Shown piece by piece: positions 11,822 through 25,666 of a stretch of DNA of 64,000 bases. The notes below the pieces were generated by a model, which was given only the letters and a program-made list of their open reading frames with translations, made no database searches and was not told where the DNA came from. Source of the DNA: Tenodera sinensis (lineage: Eukaryota > Arthropoda > Insecta > Mantodea > Mantidae); the NCBI GenBank assembly GCA_030765045.1, contig CM060965.1, positions 154,166,374 to 154,230,373 of the forward strand, given 5' to 3'. Position 1 is the first letter of the stretch; each line of letters starts with the position of its first letter. The position numbers and the translations under genes are program-made.

Positions 11822-12550
11822 TGTCTGTCAGTCTGTGGACAGCATAACTCAAAAACGAAAAGCCGGTTAAAAACCAAGGTGTGTATTTAACTTTAATGTC
11901 TTTGAAGGATGCGACACGAAGATTTTGAAGAAAATAGCACCACCCTAAACTAGCCTTTACATGGAAAAGTTTTCCAAAATTTTGATCTTCTTGAAAATGG
12001 CGCTAACAATTTTTTTTTTTTAAATTCCATATGTTTGAGATATTTTTATGACAAATAAAATGTATATTTTGAATTTTCTGGCTATAGCCTATGTAGTCCT
12101 GTTTAGTCTGGATGAGTTTTGAATAACTCGTAAACCGTAAGAGATAGATAAAATCTTACTCTACAGGAAATGTAGATCTTGCTAAAATATAGAGCTTATG
12201 TCTCAATAAATTTTTGTATAGAGTGAACCATTTCGGAGATATTCCTTCTTTGTGTGTCAGTTTCGGAAAACTTAGAACTTTCGTGCAATGGAACATCGTT
12301 GTTCATTTTTTATATGTTAAGTGTGCAAAGAGAACGGAATCTGAAAGCTTTAAAAGATTTGACTATCGCACAAAGCCTACTGTCTTCCAATATTCCCCTT
12401 GCACATACAAAGAAATAAGCAATAAGATAATTTGTATTAATATTTATCTCAACTAACACGAAGAAGGTATAGGAATAAGAGTTTGTAAGAATGGTTAGTA
12501 CAAGAGTAGAGAAAGTCATGTGAGTGCAACACATTAGATTTTTTTATTCG
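11634..12550 (+). repeat. HX copy 3, complete, with long GT tract
   Basis: This is a full-length copy from TTTTTACTTTCTCTATTG to GTAGAGAAAGTCATGTGAGT and CACATTAGATTTTTTT. The internal microsatellite at 11775-11820 is a GT run of about 46 bp, followed by CTGTCTGTCAGTCTGTGGAC. It lies in tandem with copy 2. Confidence 0.85.
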
Positions 12551-12754
12551 CCTGCTGCGTACCCCCTAGAAATTTTCTGCTACCCCTGAGGGGTAGCGTA
12601 CCCACATTAAGAACCTTTGTTTTAGAATGTGAATTGTCATAATTTGCCCTTCTCTACTGAAACTTTATACGCCGATACACTCATTTACTCAGCTGTGGAT
12701 GCGCAGTTATTTAGTGATTTATTTCCTGTAATTTATAACGCTACGATTGTATAA
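12551..12754. other. Spacer with possible hAT end fragment
   Basis: The 12558-12610 part (GTACCCCCTAGAA, GGGGTAGCGTACCC) resembles the right ends of the hAT remnants at 40573-43532, suggesting a short relic. The remainder is unassigned. Confidence 0.3.
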
Positions 12755-13060
12755 GACCTCCTCCGTAGCGCAGTGTTAGCGCGCCTGATTCTGGCGCGGA
12801 CGATCCGATTTCGATCCGTGAGGATTTTTCTCCCATTGCGAGGTATGGCACGGGATGCACTCAGCCTCGTTACATCCCAGAGGGGCCAATTGAGGAGCTA
12901 CTTGATAAAGAATTAGCGACCGCATCCGAACTGAAGAACTAGGGACACTACATCCCACCCTACTGAACTGCACCCAATTTATGACGGCTGTTGCGGGCAG
13001 AGCTGGGGTAGGCAGCGGTCGCGCGGTAAGCCTTGGTCCGTGAAGGGCTGTTGCGCTAGG
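12755..13060 (+). repeat. SINE-A copy 1 (tRNA-headed)
   Basis: The head carries pol III boxes: a box A-like TCCGTAGCGCAGTGTTAGCG at 12762-12781 and box B GATTTCGATCC at 12807-12817. The body shares blocks GGAGCTACTTGAT, CACTCAGCCTCGTTACATCC and GGGCTGTTGCGC with three other copies on the minus strand (14946, 30244, 51191). I found no clear target duplication. Confidence 0.75.
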
Positions 13061-14945
13061 GATTAGTCTGTTTTTAAAGATTGCATAAATTATTGCAGCC
13101 AAACGGTGGATTAATTACTATTGCTTCTCTTCCCCCTTAGCCGCTTAGCACTCTATCATATGGGGATAAAAACAAAGATGAAACAACAACAACAAAACAT
13201 GGTAAATCCAAAGGGTAACAAAATATATTACGAAATGGGTTACGAACTGTGACAATGTTTAGCGTGAAGAACGGTGATTTTCTTTAGTGTAAAAATTAAG
13301 AAATAACTTCTGTAGTTTGTATAGGTATATTATATTGGAACCCATTAAGAAACATACATTCTCTAAATATAATATTAGCAGGGATTAAAAGAAAACAAAA
13401 GGCTCTGCTTTTATCGGCAGTGTATTTATCATTTAAATCTTTACTATTATGATTCTTGAAAATTTCTCTGATGTCAAATACACTGTCTTTCCAGAAAAAA
13501 AAAAAATGAACTCTCAAGAATTATTTTAATCCACACTGCCTTCAACTTGTTGAATCTCGCCTTCGAAGTGTTTTCTTTCTCTCTTTTGATGCAGTTGTAT
13601 GAAGGGCGTTTCACCTTTTGAAGGCAGTGCGGAAACTGCTTTTTTACCAACTTTGTAAGCTCCAATGGTGAATTTCTTTCAGCTCCTCAACTAAACCTTG
13701 GTCCTGTTGAGTTCAACCCTCAAAATAAAAGAAAAGAGCTCCTCGCTATTGGTGATTCTTTTCATGGACTTTTTCTCTTCGTTAGCAGCGTACAACAGTG
13801 TCTGCTCTCCCATTATTAGGCGCCAGACAAACTGTACCGCAGTGTTTTTATTTTGTTCCACAGAGATACCTTTATGCAGTTTCTCTAACCACTAGAGTTT
13901 TCAGGTATACCGTATGAATGCAATCAGCTGAATAGCTATTCCTGGACGTTTTAAAGCGGCTCTATAAGATGTAAACAATGATATTTCATGTTAAAAATTA
14001 TTTGCACTAAACCTTAAAAATATACTTAAAACTCGATGGCTTGATTCCAAATGTGTCGGTTTACAAAATCGTAACTTTTCAGTGTAAACAAAACAAAAAA
14101 ATAAATAAATAAATAATTAAATAAAAAATAAAACAAAACAAAACAAAACAAAAAAAAGCTCTTAAATTGAATGTAAAATTGGGTTCTTTTTCATTTGAAT
14201 GTTAATTATGTAAGTGAAGAACCTTAAAATTAATAACTTCAAAATATAATATTACAAATTAAAAAGTTCGGTGACCTAGTGTTTTGCAGATATTTTAAAA
14301 GAATAGTAAGATACTTCTGGAATTAAATAAAGTTGTAGACGGAACGTTGGATACCAATACAGTCATCTACAGCTTGGGAAATGATAATTACATATATATT
14401 CACTTCCGAAGAATCTATTACATGTTGCAGACAAATGTCAGTTACAATAATATTGTACAAATATAAAACGAGTGAAAAAGATACTCATGTTGACAAAGAT
14501 TAATATTTTAACATTGCAGTCAATTCCCATCATGAACAGAACTGTAGCCAAGTGCTACTCATTTACTCACAAAAAAGAAGAAAAACTAATTTTTATTGTT
14601 AACGTCTGGCACCATAAAGTTGTAACCTGCGTTAACTTTAATTACAAATGGCGTTGTGTTCCGGTAGTGAATGTTGAACTGTCCCTCGTGTGACAATTAA
14701 CCACGACTTCGATACATTTTATTCCATGTTAGCCTTTAACGTCGTAGGAAATAAATAAATAACTGAGAATGTTTTCATCTGTTTGTAAATAAGACGTTGG
14801 CTTCTCTCCCTGAGTTGCATTTGTTGCTACCTGGCGTGTTGAACCGATAAACTGGACAGCCACTTGCATATCTGGGAGAGAAGTAAGCAGGTACTCGCAG
14901 TGCGACGTAGCTTATTATTACAACAGAATAGCAAGTAATTAGAAT
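13061..14945. other. Unassigned AT-rich stretch
   Basis: No gene is seen. Small items are an ACA-rich tail at about 13180-13197, an A12 run at 13495-13506 and a simple A-rich AAATA/AAAAC stretch at 14092-14156. Confidence 0.5.
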
Positions 14946-15183
14946 GGCACAACAGTTCATCCGGGTCAAGACCTACCGCCCGACCGCTGCGTACTTCACG
15001 AGCGCGGTGCAGTACTGGAGGTGGGACGTGGTCAGCGCCCCGATCTCTCCCGGCCGGTTATCCGGTCTTCTAGATCAAGTAGCTCCTCAGTTGGCGCCTC
15101 GGGGAGCTAAGGAGGCGAGTGCACCCTGGACCATGTCTCGCAGCAAGAGAAAATTCCCACACCGGTACCGGGAATAGAACCCC
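14946..15183 (-). repeat. SINE-A copy 2
   Basis: On the plus strand it reads CACAACAGTTCATCCGGGTC to GGTACCGGGAATAGAACC, the inverse of SINE-A. The box B region is present at 15169-15182 but the 5' part of the tRNA-like head is lost. It is diverged and has an internal deletion. Confidence 0.7.
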
Positions 15184-16755
15184 AATTAATAAGCAGCAAC
15201 GACCAGTAGTTACAAATGCAGATATTAATTATTATATATTTAATAATGCACAGAGGTTTTGCACACCTTTATTACTCAGAGAAAATGGTATCACAAAATG
15301 ATTTCATCATCTCATTATAAGCCACGAAACCTGGAATACCGGATTTCATCATTGCTGTAGGAAATACCTCATTTCTTCATATTATTTATTGGCACGCGTA
15401 CTACAATGAGTGAGTTATGTATGACACTGAATATATTAACAATAGTTTATAATGGTAGGTCAGTAAAGGTATTCGCATGGGTACCTCTGATTATTATCGT
15501 AGCAAGGACTTTTTACGGTTTAATGAATTTTGCTAAAATATCGCGGAACATAAAGTGCAACGGACTAGTGCAATCTGGTCATTCAAATAAAACCCAAAAC
15601 TATTTTAGTATTACTACACAGTAAGTGTCTATGTGCTTGATGGACAGATATTACCAGACATTCCTTAGTAATGCTGTAAGTGTTTTATTTTCTCTGTCAT
15701 GATCTTCAGAAGAAATGAACGGAAGCTTAGAAAGTGTCTTGCTATTTGACCTGGAAAGGTCAAGTTGTGGGGAACCCTTGGGAATTCCTTAGATAGAATC
15801 GAATTAGCGCTCTTCTCCTGGAGTTTGCCAAAGTTCTACAGTTGGAGCCAATTACCTCGTGTAGTAAAACCTTTTCAGTTCCACGAGTTCTACAAAGGGT
15901 GTGGCACAACTTTAGAACATTCCTTAAAGTCTTTATTACTCAACAGAAAATCTCTTGTGTTGAAATGTGAATTGCTACTCATTAAACTGACAGAGTGGAA
16001 ACATTCCAAGTTACGCTGGGTACAATGAAGAGCATGACTAAAAGTAGAAAGCATCAAATTTATTTCGTAATCAGATTTAAAATGAATAAATATTATTTTA
16101 ACGTTTCTTAAACTTCATAGGTAACTCATTGGAATAAAAATACATAACACGGTGCAGCAGTAGTTATACAGGATTTTTTTTAACTCAACAAGAATTTAAG
16201 TAAATTGAAAAAGGCACCGTAATGGTTTTATTAACGCTTATTTGATAATCTTGAACTACTGGCGCACTACTGCAGGCCACTTAAACACTTGCTATGATAA
16301 ATCATATAAAGCAGAATTGAAATGTGTTTCTAAGAAATAAACAATAAGTTTGAAGGTATTTTTATTCATGTTAAAGACATAAAAATTGCTCATATACTGA
16401 ATGTTCTTTCAAAGTGTATGAAACCTGCTAACCTTTCTTGCGGAACCTTATCTATGACCATTGATTCCGCACAAAAGTTTCTATTTAAATTCGCAGAAGG
16501 GCGTCACAACACTCTCTGTTAACAAATTGATATTGTCTTCCACCAGCGATGAGAAGTGTCCCTCTTACAACTTACACGGAGTTGTAACACGAACCAAATG
16601 CATACAAGGATTGGTAGGGCCCATTATGTACAGACCACTCACTATCTGTTGCTATGTAGCAGGTTACCTAGTCCGGAATGACTGAGTTGTTAAAAGACTT
16701 CTGCGGACGCTGGACCTGTCTATCTGTAGCCTCCCGCGGCCCTTCAATTCATCCA
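15184..16755. other. Unassigned AT-rich stretch
   Basis: I see no repeat boundary, exon signature or RNA gene that I can support. Confidence 0.5.
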
Positions 16756-17629
16756 TTTTTACTTTCTCTAGTGGTAAGTAGGGGAAGTATTGTATTCCTC
16801 CCAAAAATTCGATGTCGAGATTTTACCGGAAATATATGTTTTGAGGGCCCCTGAATCCAAAAAAAGCATTTTTAGAAAAAGGCCCGTGTGTGTGTCTGTG
16901 TGTGTCTGTGTGTCAGTCTGTCAGTCTGTGGACAGCATAACTCAAAAACGAAAAGTCGGTTAAAACCAAAGTTGGTATTTAAGTTTAATGTCGTTCAAGG
17001 ATGTGGCACGAAGATTTTGAAGAAAATAGCCCCACCCTAAACTACCCTTTACGTGGAAAAGTTTTCGAAAATTTTTATTTTCTTGAAAATGGCTCTAACG
17101 ATTTTTATTAAAATGTCATGTTTGAGAGATTTTTATGAAAAATGAAATGTATATCTTGAATTTTCCCCCTATAGCCCCTGTAGTCGTATTTACTCTGGAC
17201 GACTTTTGCATAACTGGTAAACCGTTAGAGATAGACCAAATCATACTATACAAAAAATGTAGATCTTGCTAAAATACACAATTTATGTCTGAATAAATTA
17301 TCTTGTAGGGTGAACCATTTCGGAGATATTCCTTGTTATGTGTGTGAGTTTCAGAAAACTTAACTTTCGTGAAATTGGTCATCGTTGTTCATTTTTTTAT
17401 GTTACATGTGCAAAGAGAACGGAATCTCAAAGCTTTAAAAGATTTGACTATCGCACAAAGCCTACTGTATTCCAATATTCCCTTTGCACCTACAAGGAAA
17501 TAAGCAATAAGATCATTTGTACAAACGTTTATCTTAACTAACACGAAGAAGATATAGGAATAAGAGTTTGTTAGAATGGTTAGTACAAGAGTAGAGAAAG
17601 TCATGTGAGTGCAACACATCAGATTTTTT
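16756..17629 (+). repeat. HX copy 4, complete
   Basis: This full copy has a short, interrupted GT tract (16887-16930). The 5' motif is ATTTTTACTTTCTCTAGTGG. The 3' end has GTAGAGAAAGT, the ATGTG/CACAT hairpin and AGATTTTTTC. It is a useful reference for the intact family structure. Confidence 0.85.
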
Positions 17630-20600
17630 CTGAAAAGTTGTAGCCGCAATAGATATCTCTGTTAAGTCGGCCCCCTTCGTTGTATACCGTATACTTCATA
17701 AGTTCATGTTTTTTACCATCTCTCTGTTTCTCTAAACGTCACAGCAAGCAGTATTTCCTCTCGTATAAGGGTTCTGTGATGGAGGGGATGGGGAGCAGTT
17801 ATATACAACCATAAAGTCTTCCAAAACTTATTACCGGTCATTGCGGCTTCAACCTCGGCAGAATAATAGAGAAAGTCAAAAGTAGGTAAAGCGTGTGTGG
17901 AAATATTCTACACACGTTTTCCCCACCAGGCGGCTATGTAGTTCATTTCGAGGGTAATCCTTGACAGCTCAGTCTTCAGTGTAGGGCGAATCTTGTAGAT
18001 TGCGCCATGAATAACGAAAGCTATCCTTGTAGTGGCATTTTCCGGTTGCTGGGCCAAAGAATCTGGGGCTAACCTCTTACGAGCCTTTCATCGCAAACTA
18101 ACCCACAACCTTCCATAGCGCAAAATGACTATGTTGAAATGCATACCCCAGCAATTCAGAATCTTTGCTTTGTATTATGTGTGTAATTTAGTTGTCTTAT
18201 TCCCATGATACCTCGCAGAGAAGAGCGTTCAACTGTTTACCTTGGTGACAATCTTAGTGTTGTTGTCTCTTCTCTGTAGGCTAGGAAATCAATTAACAAA
18301 GATAAACGCCTGAAGGTGCTACCCTGTTTACTACCAAAACATTTAGTGCAATATAATTTAACGAAGCTAGCACTGTAAACAGCTTATATGGTAAAACAAT
18401 TGTTATAAGAGGTTGTGTTATTCCGAAAAAATCGCATGCAACTGTACGGAATCTAAGGAATGAGAATTTCTTTCTTAGACTTGATTTGACCATTTTAGCG
18501 AATATATAAGAGAAGAGAAAACCAATACTAAAATATACTACCTGACTATTTTGGTAAAAAATACAAGTGAAGAAAAATCACTACTAAAGACTACTACTAA
18601 CGGAATATACTAAATAGCTTCAATTGTGGTTTTGCCTCTCTGACGTTTACTGGATTCTTATAAATAACAATTTTACTGAAACTACGAAATTAAATCATAT
18701 TTTTAAGAGTTTCATGGTATTAAAAACTAACGTTACTAATATGCATACGTAATCGGTGAGTAGCTAGAGTTTAGACTTAGTTTTGGCCTCTGATCTTGTT
18801 TTATTTATTAAAATATGGAACGCAGCTTCACAGAACAAAATTTCATGGGAAACTTTAAAACGTAAAATCATTAAAGAATTTCTAAAATTAAAATCTGATG
18901 GTGTTTGCTTCCTATTCCAAGCAGATGTATCTACTATTATAAGATAGAAATGGAAAATGTTGCTGTACTTTCTCTTTTAGGTTCTGGATGCAGCAATTTG
19001 TTGATTATTATTCTCAAATGAAGCTGTTAGTTAAAATGAATGTAAGCTTTGTGGGCGAATGCGTCCGAATGATCTCTTATCTTTATTGGTTCTTGTTTTT
19101 GGATTCCTACATGTGACCTATACGATTGCTACAGCATTGACAGTTCCCTAATACATTTATGTATGAATCTATTATGTGTCACTATCAATATTAACAATGC
19201 ATATGGCAACGGACTTAGCGTTGGAAACAGTAGCCGGAAGTCTCAAGTTGCCAACAAGAAGCCGTAAATTATCAAAAAGTGGTTGATTATTTGGACCATG
19301 AGCTAAATAGTCTCTATACAGCACATGCATCTTAAGACCTGTTTACAAGCAATGAAGTAATAAATCTATTCCAATAATATTAATGTTAACATGTCTTTCT
19401 CTACCAATTCTTCAACAAACTATCCCTATAAAAGTTTAGCTTCTATCATTTATTGCTAATTAACATAAACATTTGTGGAAATGAATCTACTTGTTTTATT
19501 TGTATGTGTTGTTTAACTTCTTTGTCATGTTGTAGGCCTGGTCTTGGGAAACAACTGATGGTATCATTTCATTATTTTTGACATTATACACACTGGCATT
19601 CGCTTCCATGTTCATAGTTCCAGACTTGTTTAGGTAACAAGAATTATTCTAGTTGAAAGAAAATCCCCAATCCAGTCAGAAACTGAACCCAGGGTATATC
19701 TGAACAGAGAAGGCAGAATACATAAATACTTCTGGGTACTGGCTGAGTACAGTAGAAGTAAATGATAGTCAATTGATATTACATTCTCTTTGCATGATAA
19801 CGACAGAAATAACGAAAATATATAAATTATGTTGCAATTCAAAACAATAATAGAGAAACAGTTGATGCTGCAAAAATTTTATATGACATAAATGTTTATG
19901 TTTAGCGAAATACAGCTTCTGTGTAGTAAACTCTTGCTTATATTTTATAGTTTGAGTTATAAAAATGCGTTCAAAAGAATTCACAAGTATTTCTCAGCAA
20001 ATTCAATGTATAAATTTGATCTTGTCTTTGATATATTTTAATCGCATTTTATTTTAATATAGTGCCGTTTTTGAGAATATGTAAAATCCCGAAAAGTCTT
20101 CCGTGGAAAGGGTAGTTTAAATAATAATATTCTTGAAAACAGAACCTTTGAAAAATGATGAATCCAGATACCAAGCTTAGTAATTTATAATTTATTTCAC
20201 TGAAATATTACAAACATAAATTAGAAATGCAAATTGAATGATTATTTAAGTCTAAACTTATACACAAGTTATTACAAATTAGCATGTACTTCTTGTCTGT
20301 CTTATCATTACACCGAGTTAGTGTGTTTGGGCCCAATAGAATCAAATCCTCGCCAAACATGGGACCTATCGGGTTTATGATGCTTTCAAAAACATGCACA
20401 CACACACACACACACACGCACGCACACATCGTCCTTTACTAAATACACTTTTCTGTTTTAGATTAAGAGAAGCCAAAACGTACTTCTGAAAGAAAATGAC
20501 ATCTGTTTTTGAGTCGATTACAATAATTTCTTTACCTAGCATAGGAAGGTAGTAGGAAGAGTAAAACATTCAAACTCCATTGTAATTATGATCTCCTCTT

Positions 20601-21639
20601 GCTTTCTGTATGACATTATTGATAACGGAAGTGACTTTACATAAGGTAACAATAGATTCTTTTTTATTTGTTTTAGAATGCGAACATTTGAATTACTATA
20701 CACTCATATTCCTTAAAGTGTCCTCTAATATAATCCTTTCATTCTTTCCTAATGAAAGGAAACTGGTGGGAAATGCTCAAACCAGAAATGCATTTGAATG
20801 TCTCAATGATGTATTAGTCTCGTCAATTCTCCTTTCATGGATGTCGACCACCAGTAACTGCCCCACATTTATCTGAAATGTCCATTTGAAGGTTGATGGG
20901 TAATTTATGTGCGTAGGTAAATGTATTGCATTTCTAATGATAAACAAATACAAGCATATGGAATGCATTGCATGAATAATGATTGTAAGTGAACATTACA
21001 TTTGAAAATTACGTAATCTAAAGGATGACACACTTGTTACGCAAATTCTTATTTTGAATGTAATACAAGTATCTGCAAACACGTTAGAGAGAAGACAGTG
21101 AGTTAAAGGTAATTTTAGTTGTTGAAACAGCCAATTTATTTTCTATTAATATTGTGTTATGGATCGCTTAAATAATAACTATCTTCTATGTATATTTTAA
21201 ATTCCATGTTATAACGAAGCTTATAACTCTTGTGTGTATGACTATCAACTTCTATTGTATTTATTTAGTGCATGAATTTATAAGGTGTTTATAATCTTCC
21301 TCCAATAGGAATTCAATTTACTAAACAAGAAAGCTGAGACTGTAGTATCTCAGACCTACACATTCAATAGATCTGGATTCACATCCTATGAACCAAAAAA
21401 TCGGAATGTTTTTTCCCTTCTTTCTTTTGCTTTGCTTTCATTGTTCCTCTTTTCAGATAAATATCGTATTGAGTAATTCCACAACCCTAAGTTTCACCAC
21501 AGAAGGGTTTCTAATTTTACAAATTAATTATAGATGGATATCTCTCATATGTTGCAACATTTACATAAGTTGTGTTGTCTTTACTACATTATTTTGCTTA
21601 TACCTGAATTATTAATTTCTCAAAAAACTTTAATGTTCC
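17630..21639. other. Unassigned AT-rich stretch with small CA microsatellite
   Basis: No gene is recognised. A CA/CG-type microsatellite lies at 20396-20427. The rest is ordinary AT-rich sequence with short chance frames. Confidence 0.5.
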
Positions 21640-21767
21640 AATAATAGGCCCCCTTTAACATCGAAGGTCATATCAGCGGCCTTTAAACCTCCTGGAACAA
21701 TTGCTCAACAGCAATGGTGTTCACTCGCTTAACGCTGATTAACCTATTGCATTAAATTCACACCACA

Positions 21768-21819
<52 letters not shown>

Positions 21820-21965
21820 ACACACACATTCACCTTCCACACTCTAAGAAGGATGACAAATAACTCTAGTTAAAGAAAACTTCAGACCCTTCAGCCGGGA
21901 ATCGTTCCGGAACCCTTTACACAGCAGGTAGGTGCTTTATCGAGTGAACTACGGGGCTATCCTCT
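21640..21965 (-). repeat. tRNA-headed SINE with (TG)n tail
   Basis: On the minus strand the head near 21965-21890 has a box A-like TAGTTCACTCGATAAAGC and a box B-like GGTTCCGGAACGATTCCC. A body then reads into a TG microsatellite (CA on the plus strand, 21763-21829) and a further conserved-looking stretch to about 21640. Boundaries are approximate. Confidence 0.5.
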
Positions 21966-22821
21966 ATCAAAATTGTCGAGGTGCTGTTGGGAGAATTCTT
22001 CTTATTTCGTGCACTACAGCACTATATTATTTTCCATACGCTAATAGTGCCCGTAATTCACGTGCTGTTGGATAAGTTAGATTATTTAATTTAAAATAGC
22101 TTTAATTCCACAAATAAACATGTAAGGAATACTGCATTCATTAATTAATAAGTTCAGCAATTAATGAATACTTATAATGTAGAATTGCTCATACCGCATA
22201 TGTTCAGGCATTATTTGGTATCTTAATTTGTTGAGCATTTATCTTTTTCACCTGTTAGACTCCTTCAAGCTGTCGTGTTGTTGACAATGGTATACCTAGT
22301 TCTGGATTTCAGTCATGTCTTGGAATATTTATGGGTAGCCTGTGTTAAGAACACTGGTACACTGATGGCTACAATATTTGCAGGATTCATGGCATACAAA
22401 CCCTTTGATAGCCAAACTATTTGATTAAATAATCTATCAGAGAACGAATATATTATGTAGTTAAGTGTTTAGCAAGTTGCAAATAGGTAGATTTTAACCT
22501 GGTCCCTTTCGAGTGATACATCACATATTTCTGACCGATAATGGAACTGACAATGATGTCTGGGTTTTGCCTAGTATCATAGGCAGTTCAAAGAAACACA
22601 ACCCTCTTGCTATTGTGATTGCAACTTACGGGTAATGCACAATGACAGTTAAGAATTAACACAATGGCGTAAAACTTAAATATAAAGATAACGCGATATG
22701 TTGTAATGATAACCACAAATGGAAACAAACAGCGCCAAAAGAGATACAGCTGAGCTAATTCGCAACTGCGATGCGACCGCTGACAATACCACGAAAAAAG
22801 AAGTCATGTAAAACAATTAAA
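21966..22821. other. Unassigned AT-rich stretch
   Basis: Nothing supportable is seen here. Confidence 0.5.
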
Positions 22822-23037
22822 TTTTATTTTGTTGTTTAACGACGCTGTCAATTGCCAGTATCACATCAACGTCGCCGCTGTGCCGGAATTTCGTTCCGCA
22901 GGAGTTTTTACATGCCAGTAAGTCTACTGACATGGAGCTGTCGTTTTTAAGCACACTTAAAAACCTGGACCGGATTTGAACCCACGACCTTGGGAACAGG
23001 AGGCCAGCGTTAAACAACTGAGTCACCCAGACCGACA
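22822..23037 (-). repeat. SINE-C copy (tRNA-headed)
   Basis: On the minus strand, box B CGTGGGTTCAAATCC (22972-22986) and an upstream CTCAGTTGTTTAACGC mark a tRNA-like head. The tail block on the plus strand has GTTTAACGACGCTGTCAATT and GCCGGAATTTCGTTCCGCAG, which recur in diverged form at 55012-55165. It is a widespread-looking SINE tail, but I cannot name it. Confidence 0.65.
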
Positions 23038-23595
23038 AGTTATGTACACATATAAAAATGAACAAGAGGTAGATACCGGGTTTAAAGAACGTGAAACTTT
23101 AACAAAGCACCATGTATCATCGCAATTTGCTTTTACGTACTCCATTGATTTTTGGTCCGTGATCTAAAGCAGAGAGATCAATGCACGAAGACAGCGAATC
23201 TTATTTGAGATGGCAAAATACTAGGTAATGAGAGTCACTTTCTGGCTAGTTTCTTATGTTTGGAGTAGAATGAAGCTTTCAAGGCTCAAGATCTCAAATT
23301 TATAAGTTTACGTCTAAATCAATTTTATTCCTATGTTTACAAATGAAACACTCTAGCTTTTAAGTTCGCATTATGGTTATGCTTAACTTTTATTGCAAAT
23401 GGAGGCTACGTTTATTCCCTTTTATAGTTAAACGCATTTTCTTAATATTAATGTTCATTCCTTACAGCCCTGTAAATATAGAAACAGTGCATAAGAAGCA
23501 AACAATATAGTAATCTCGATGGTACCTGCACAACACATCAACACCGTTCGCACTGGAAGTAGATCGTATATCAGCATCCCCCAAACTGAAATGAG
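23038..23595. other. Unassigned AT-rich stretch
   Basis: No gene, repeat or RNA feature is supported. Confidence 0.5.
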
Positions 23596-23833
23596 AAATG
23601 TAAAGGGTAGTTTAGGTTGGAGGAATTTTCTTCAAAATCTTTATGTCGCATACTTGAAAGATGTTAAACTTAAATACCAGCCTTTGTCTTTAACCAACTT
23701 TTCGTTTTTAAGTTGTTCTGTCCACACACTGACAGTCACAGACACACACACAAGGACCTTTTTCTAAAACTGCTATTTTTGGATTCAGGGAGGTCAAAAC
23801 ATACATTTCCGGTAAAATCTTGACATCGAATTT
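23596..23833 (-). repeat. HX copy 5, inverted partial
   Basis: This is the 5' block plus GT region plus the start of the core, in reverse: GTAAAGGGTAGTTTAGG through the CA tract to ACATCGAATTTT. It faces copy 6 head to head and creates a large imperfect palindrome. Confidence 0.8.
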
Positions 23834-24613
23834 TGGATTTAGAAAAAGGTCCGTGTGTGTGTCTGTGTGTCAGTCTGTGTGTCAGTCTGTCAGTCTATCG
23901 GTCTGTGGACAGCATAAGTCAAAAACGAAAAGTCGGTTAAAAACCAAAGTTGGTGTTTAAGTTTAATGGCGTTCAAGGATGCGACACGAAGATTTTGAAG
24001 AAAATAGCCCCACCCTACACTACCCTTTACATGGCAGATTTTTCGAAAATTTTTATTTTCTTTAAAATGGATCTAACGATTTTGATTAAAATGTCACATG
24101 TTTGAGATATTTTTATGACAAATGAAATGTATATCTTGAATTTTCTGGCTATAGCCCCTGTAGTCGTATTTACTCTGGACGACTTTTGCATAACTGGTAA
24201 ACCGTAAGAGATAGACCAAATCATACTATACAAAAAATGTAGATCTTGCTAAAATACACAATTTATGTCTCAATAAATTTTCTTGTAAGGTGAACCATTT
24301 CGGAGATATTCCTTGTTATGTGTGTGAGTTTCGGAAAACTTCGAACTTTCGTGAAATGGATCATCGTTATTCATTTTTTTTATATGTTAAGTGTGCAAAG
24401 ACAACAGAATCTCAAAGCTTTAAAGCATTTGACTATCGCACAAAACCTACTGTATTCTAATATTCCCCTTGCACATACAAGGAAATAAGCAATAAGATAA
24501 TTTGTGCAAGTGCTTATCTTAACTAACACGAAGAAGATATAGGAATAAGTGTTTGTAAGAATGGTTAGTACAAGAGTAGAGAAAGTCATGTGAGTGCAAC
24601 ACATCAGATTTTG
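23834..24613 (+). repeat. HX copy 6, lacking the first 5' block
   Basis: It begins at TTTAGAAAAAGGTCCGTG and continues through GT/CTGT repeats and the core to GTAGAGAAAGTCATGTGAGT and CACATCAGATTTTG. Its missing 5' block is present in the adjoining inverted copy. Confidence 0.8.
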
Positions 24614-25666
24614 ATCTTTTGTGCTTCGTATTAGCTGACAGTAACCTCTAAGCTTTTCTCAGGCTACAAACTGAAAATATACCGAGCATTCTGATCGGCT
24701 TATATGTGTTTTATGTCTAGGGATACAATATTTCATGGTGAATAAAAATTGTGAATGTCGGTATAAAGGGAAACCTCAAAGAGAGATAAAAGTGGTGAAA
24801 TAAAATGCCAAATATTACTGTTAAAATTTACATTTCAAATGTTTTATTTAGCATGTTCATTAAAATAACAAACATGATTTCTAAGTTCCCTGCTGTAATA
24901 GTGATTATTTTATCTGACAAAGTATTATTGTATTCTGAAAGAGCTCTTTTACAGTCAACATTAGAAACTTAAATACTCATAGACTGGAGACATTTTAAAC
25001 CAACCATTGAATAATCTTGTATTAATCCTCGTTCTATGTACATCACGTTCCTGATAGGAATATTTTTTAGTTTCTAGCTGTATATAGAATTTAGCAAAAT
25101 CATGACAATATACATTATCAAAAAGAGAAATGCTTGTTTGTTTTGTCTCCCAAAGAAGAACTTACTATAGCAATTTTTAACCAAAGTAAGTAAAAATGCA
25201 GTAATAGAATTAAAAACTTCATGTTCAGCATCTTTTAAAACCAAATTTGTAAGTTTATTAATGCCTGTCGTGCTAAGGTCGTTATCCTTTTCTCTACACC
25301 TTCTTCTTTCCTATCATTTCATTTCGTTAATAAATATCACAATGGATTATTAATTTCGTTTTAAATCGTAAATAAACGCTCATTTCGTGAGCTACGTTAA
25401 AATTCGCGTTTAATTGCGAGAGTAAACGTTAGTAATTATGCGGATAATTGCTATAAGACTAATTATGAAAACCCTTTTTTGCGTATTAACAAATTTCATG
25501 TTATCGCAATGCACTAAAAAATTTTGTCCGTATTTATGTCCGATTTTAAACGAATGGAATATTGCAATTGTACTTAAAAATATAGAACAATTTCAGCACC
25601 AGATTTATATTATTTAAAAGAACAGAAAGAAACTTGCATTTCTTTAAAATGAATTAACAGAATCCT
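24614..25666. other. Unassigned AT-rich stretch
   Basis: No gene is seen up to the first target duplication of the micro-LINE at 25653-25666. Confidence 0.5.

Noticed and set aside
12310..12534. Recurring minus-strand frames of about 75 codons in several HX copies (also 17389-17649 and 24380-24604)
   Set aside because: They recur only because the repeat recurs. Composition is AT-driven, there is no domain, and stops differ among copies.
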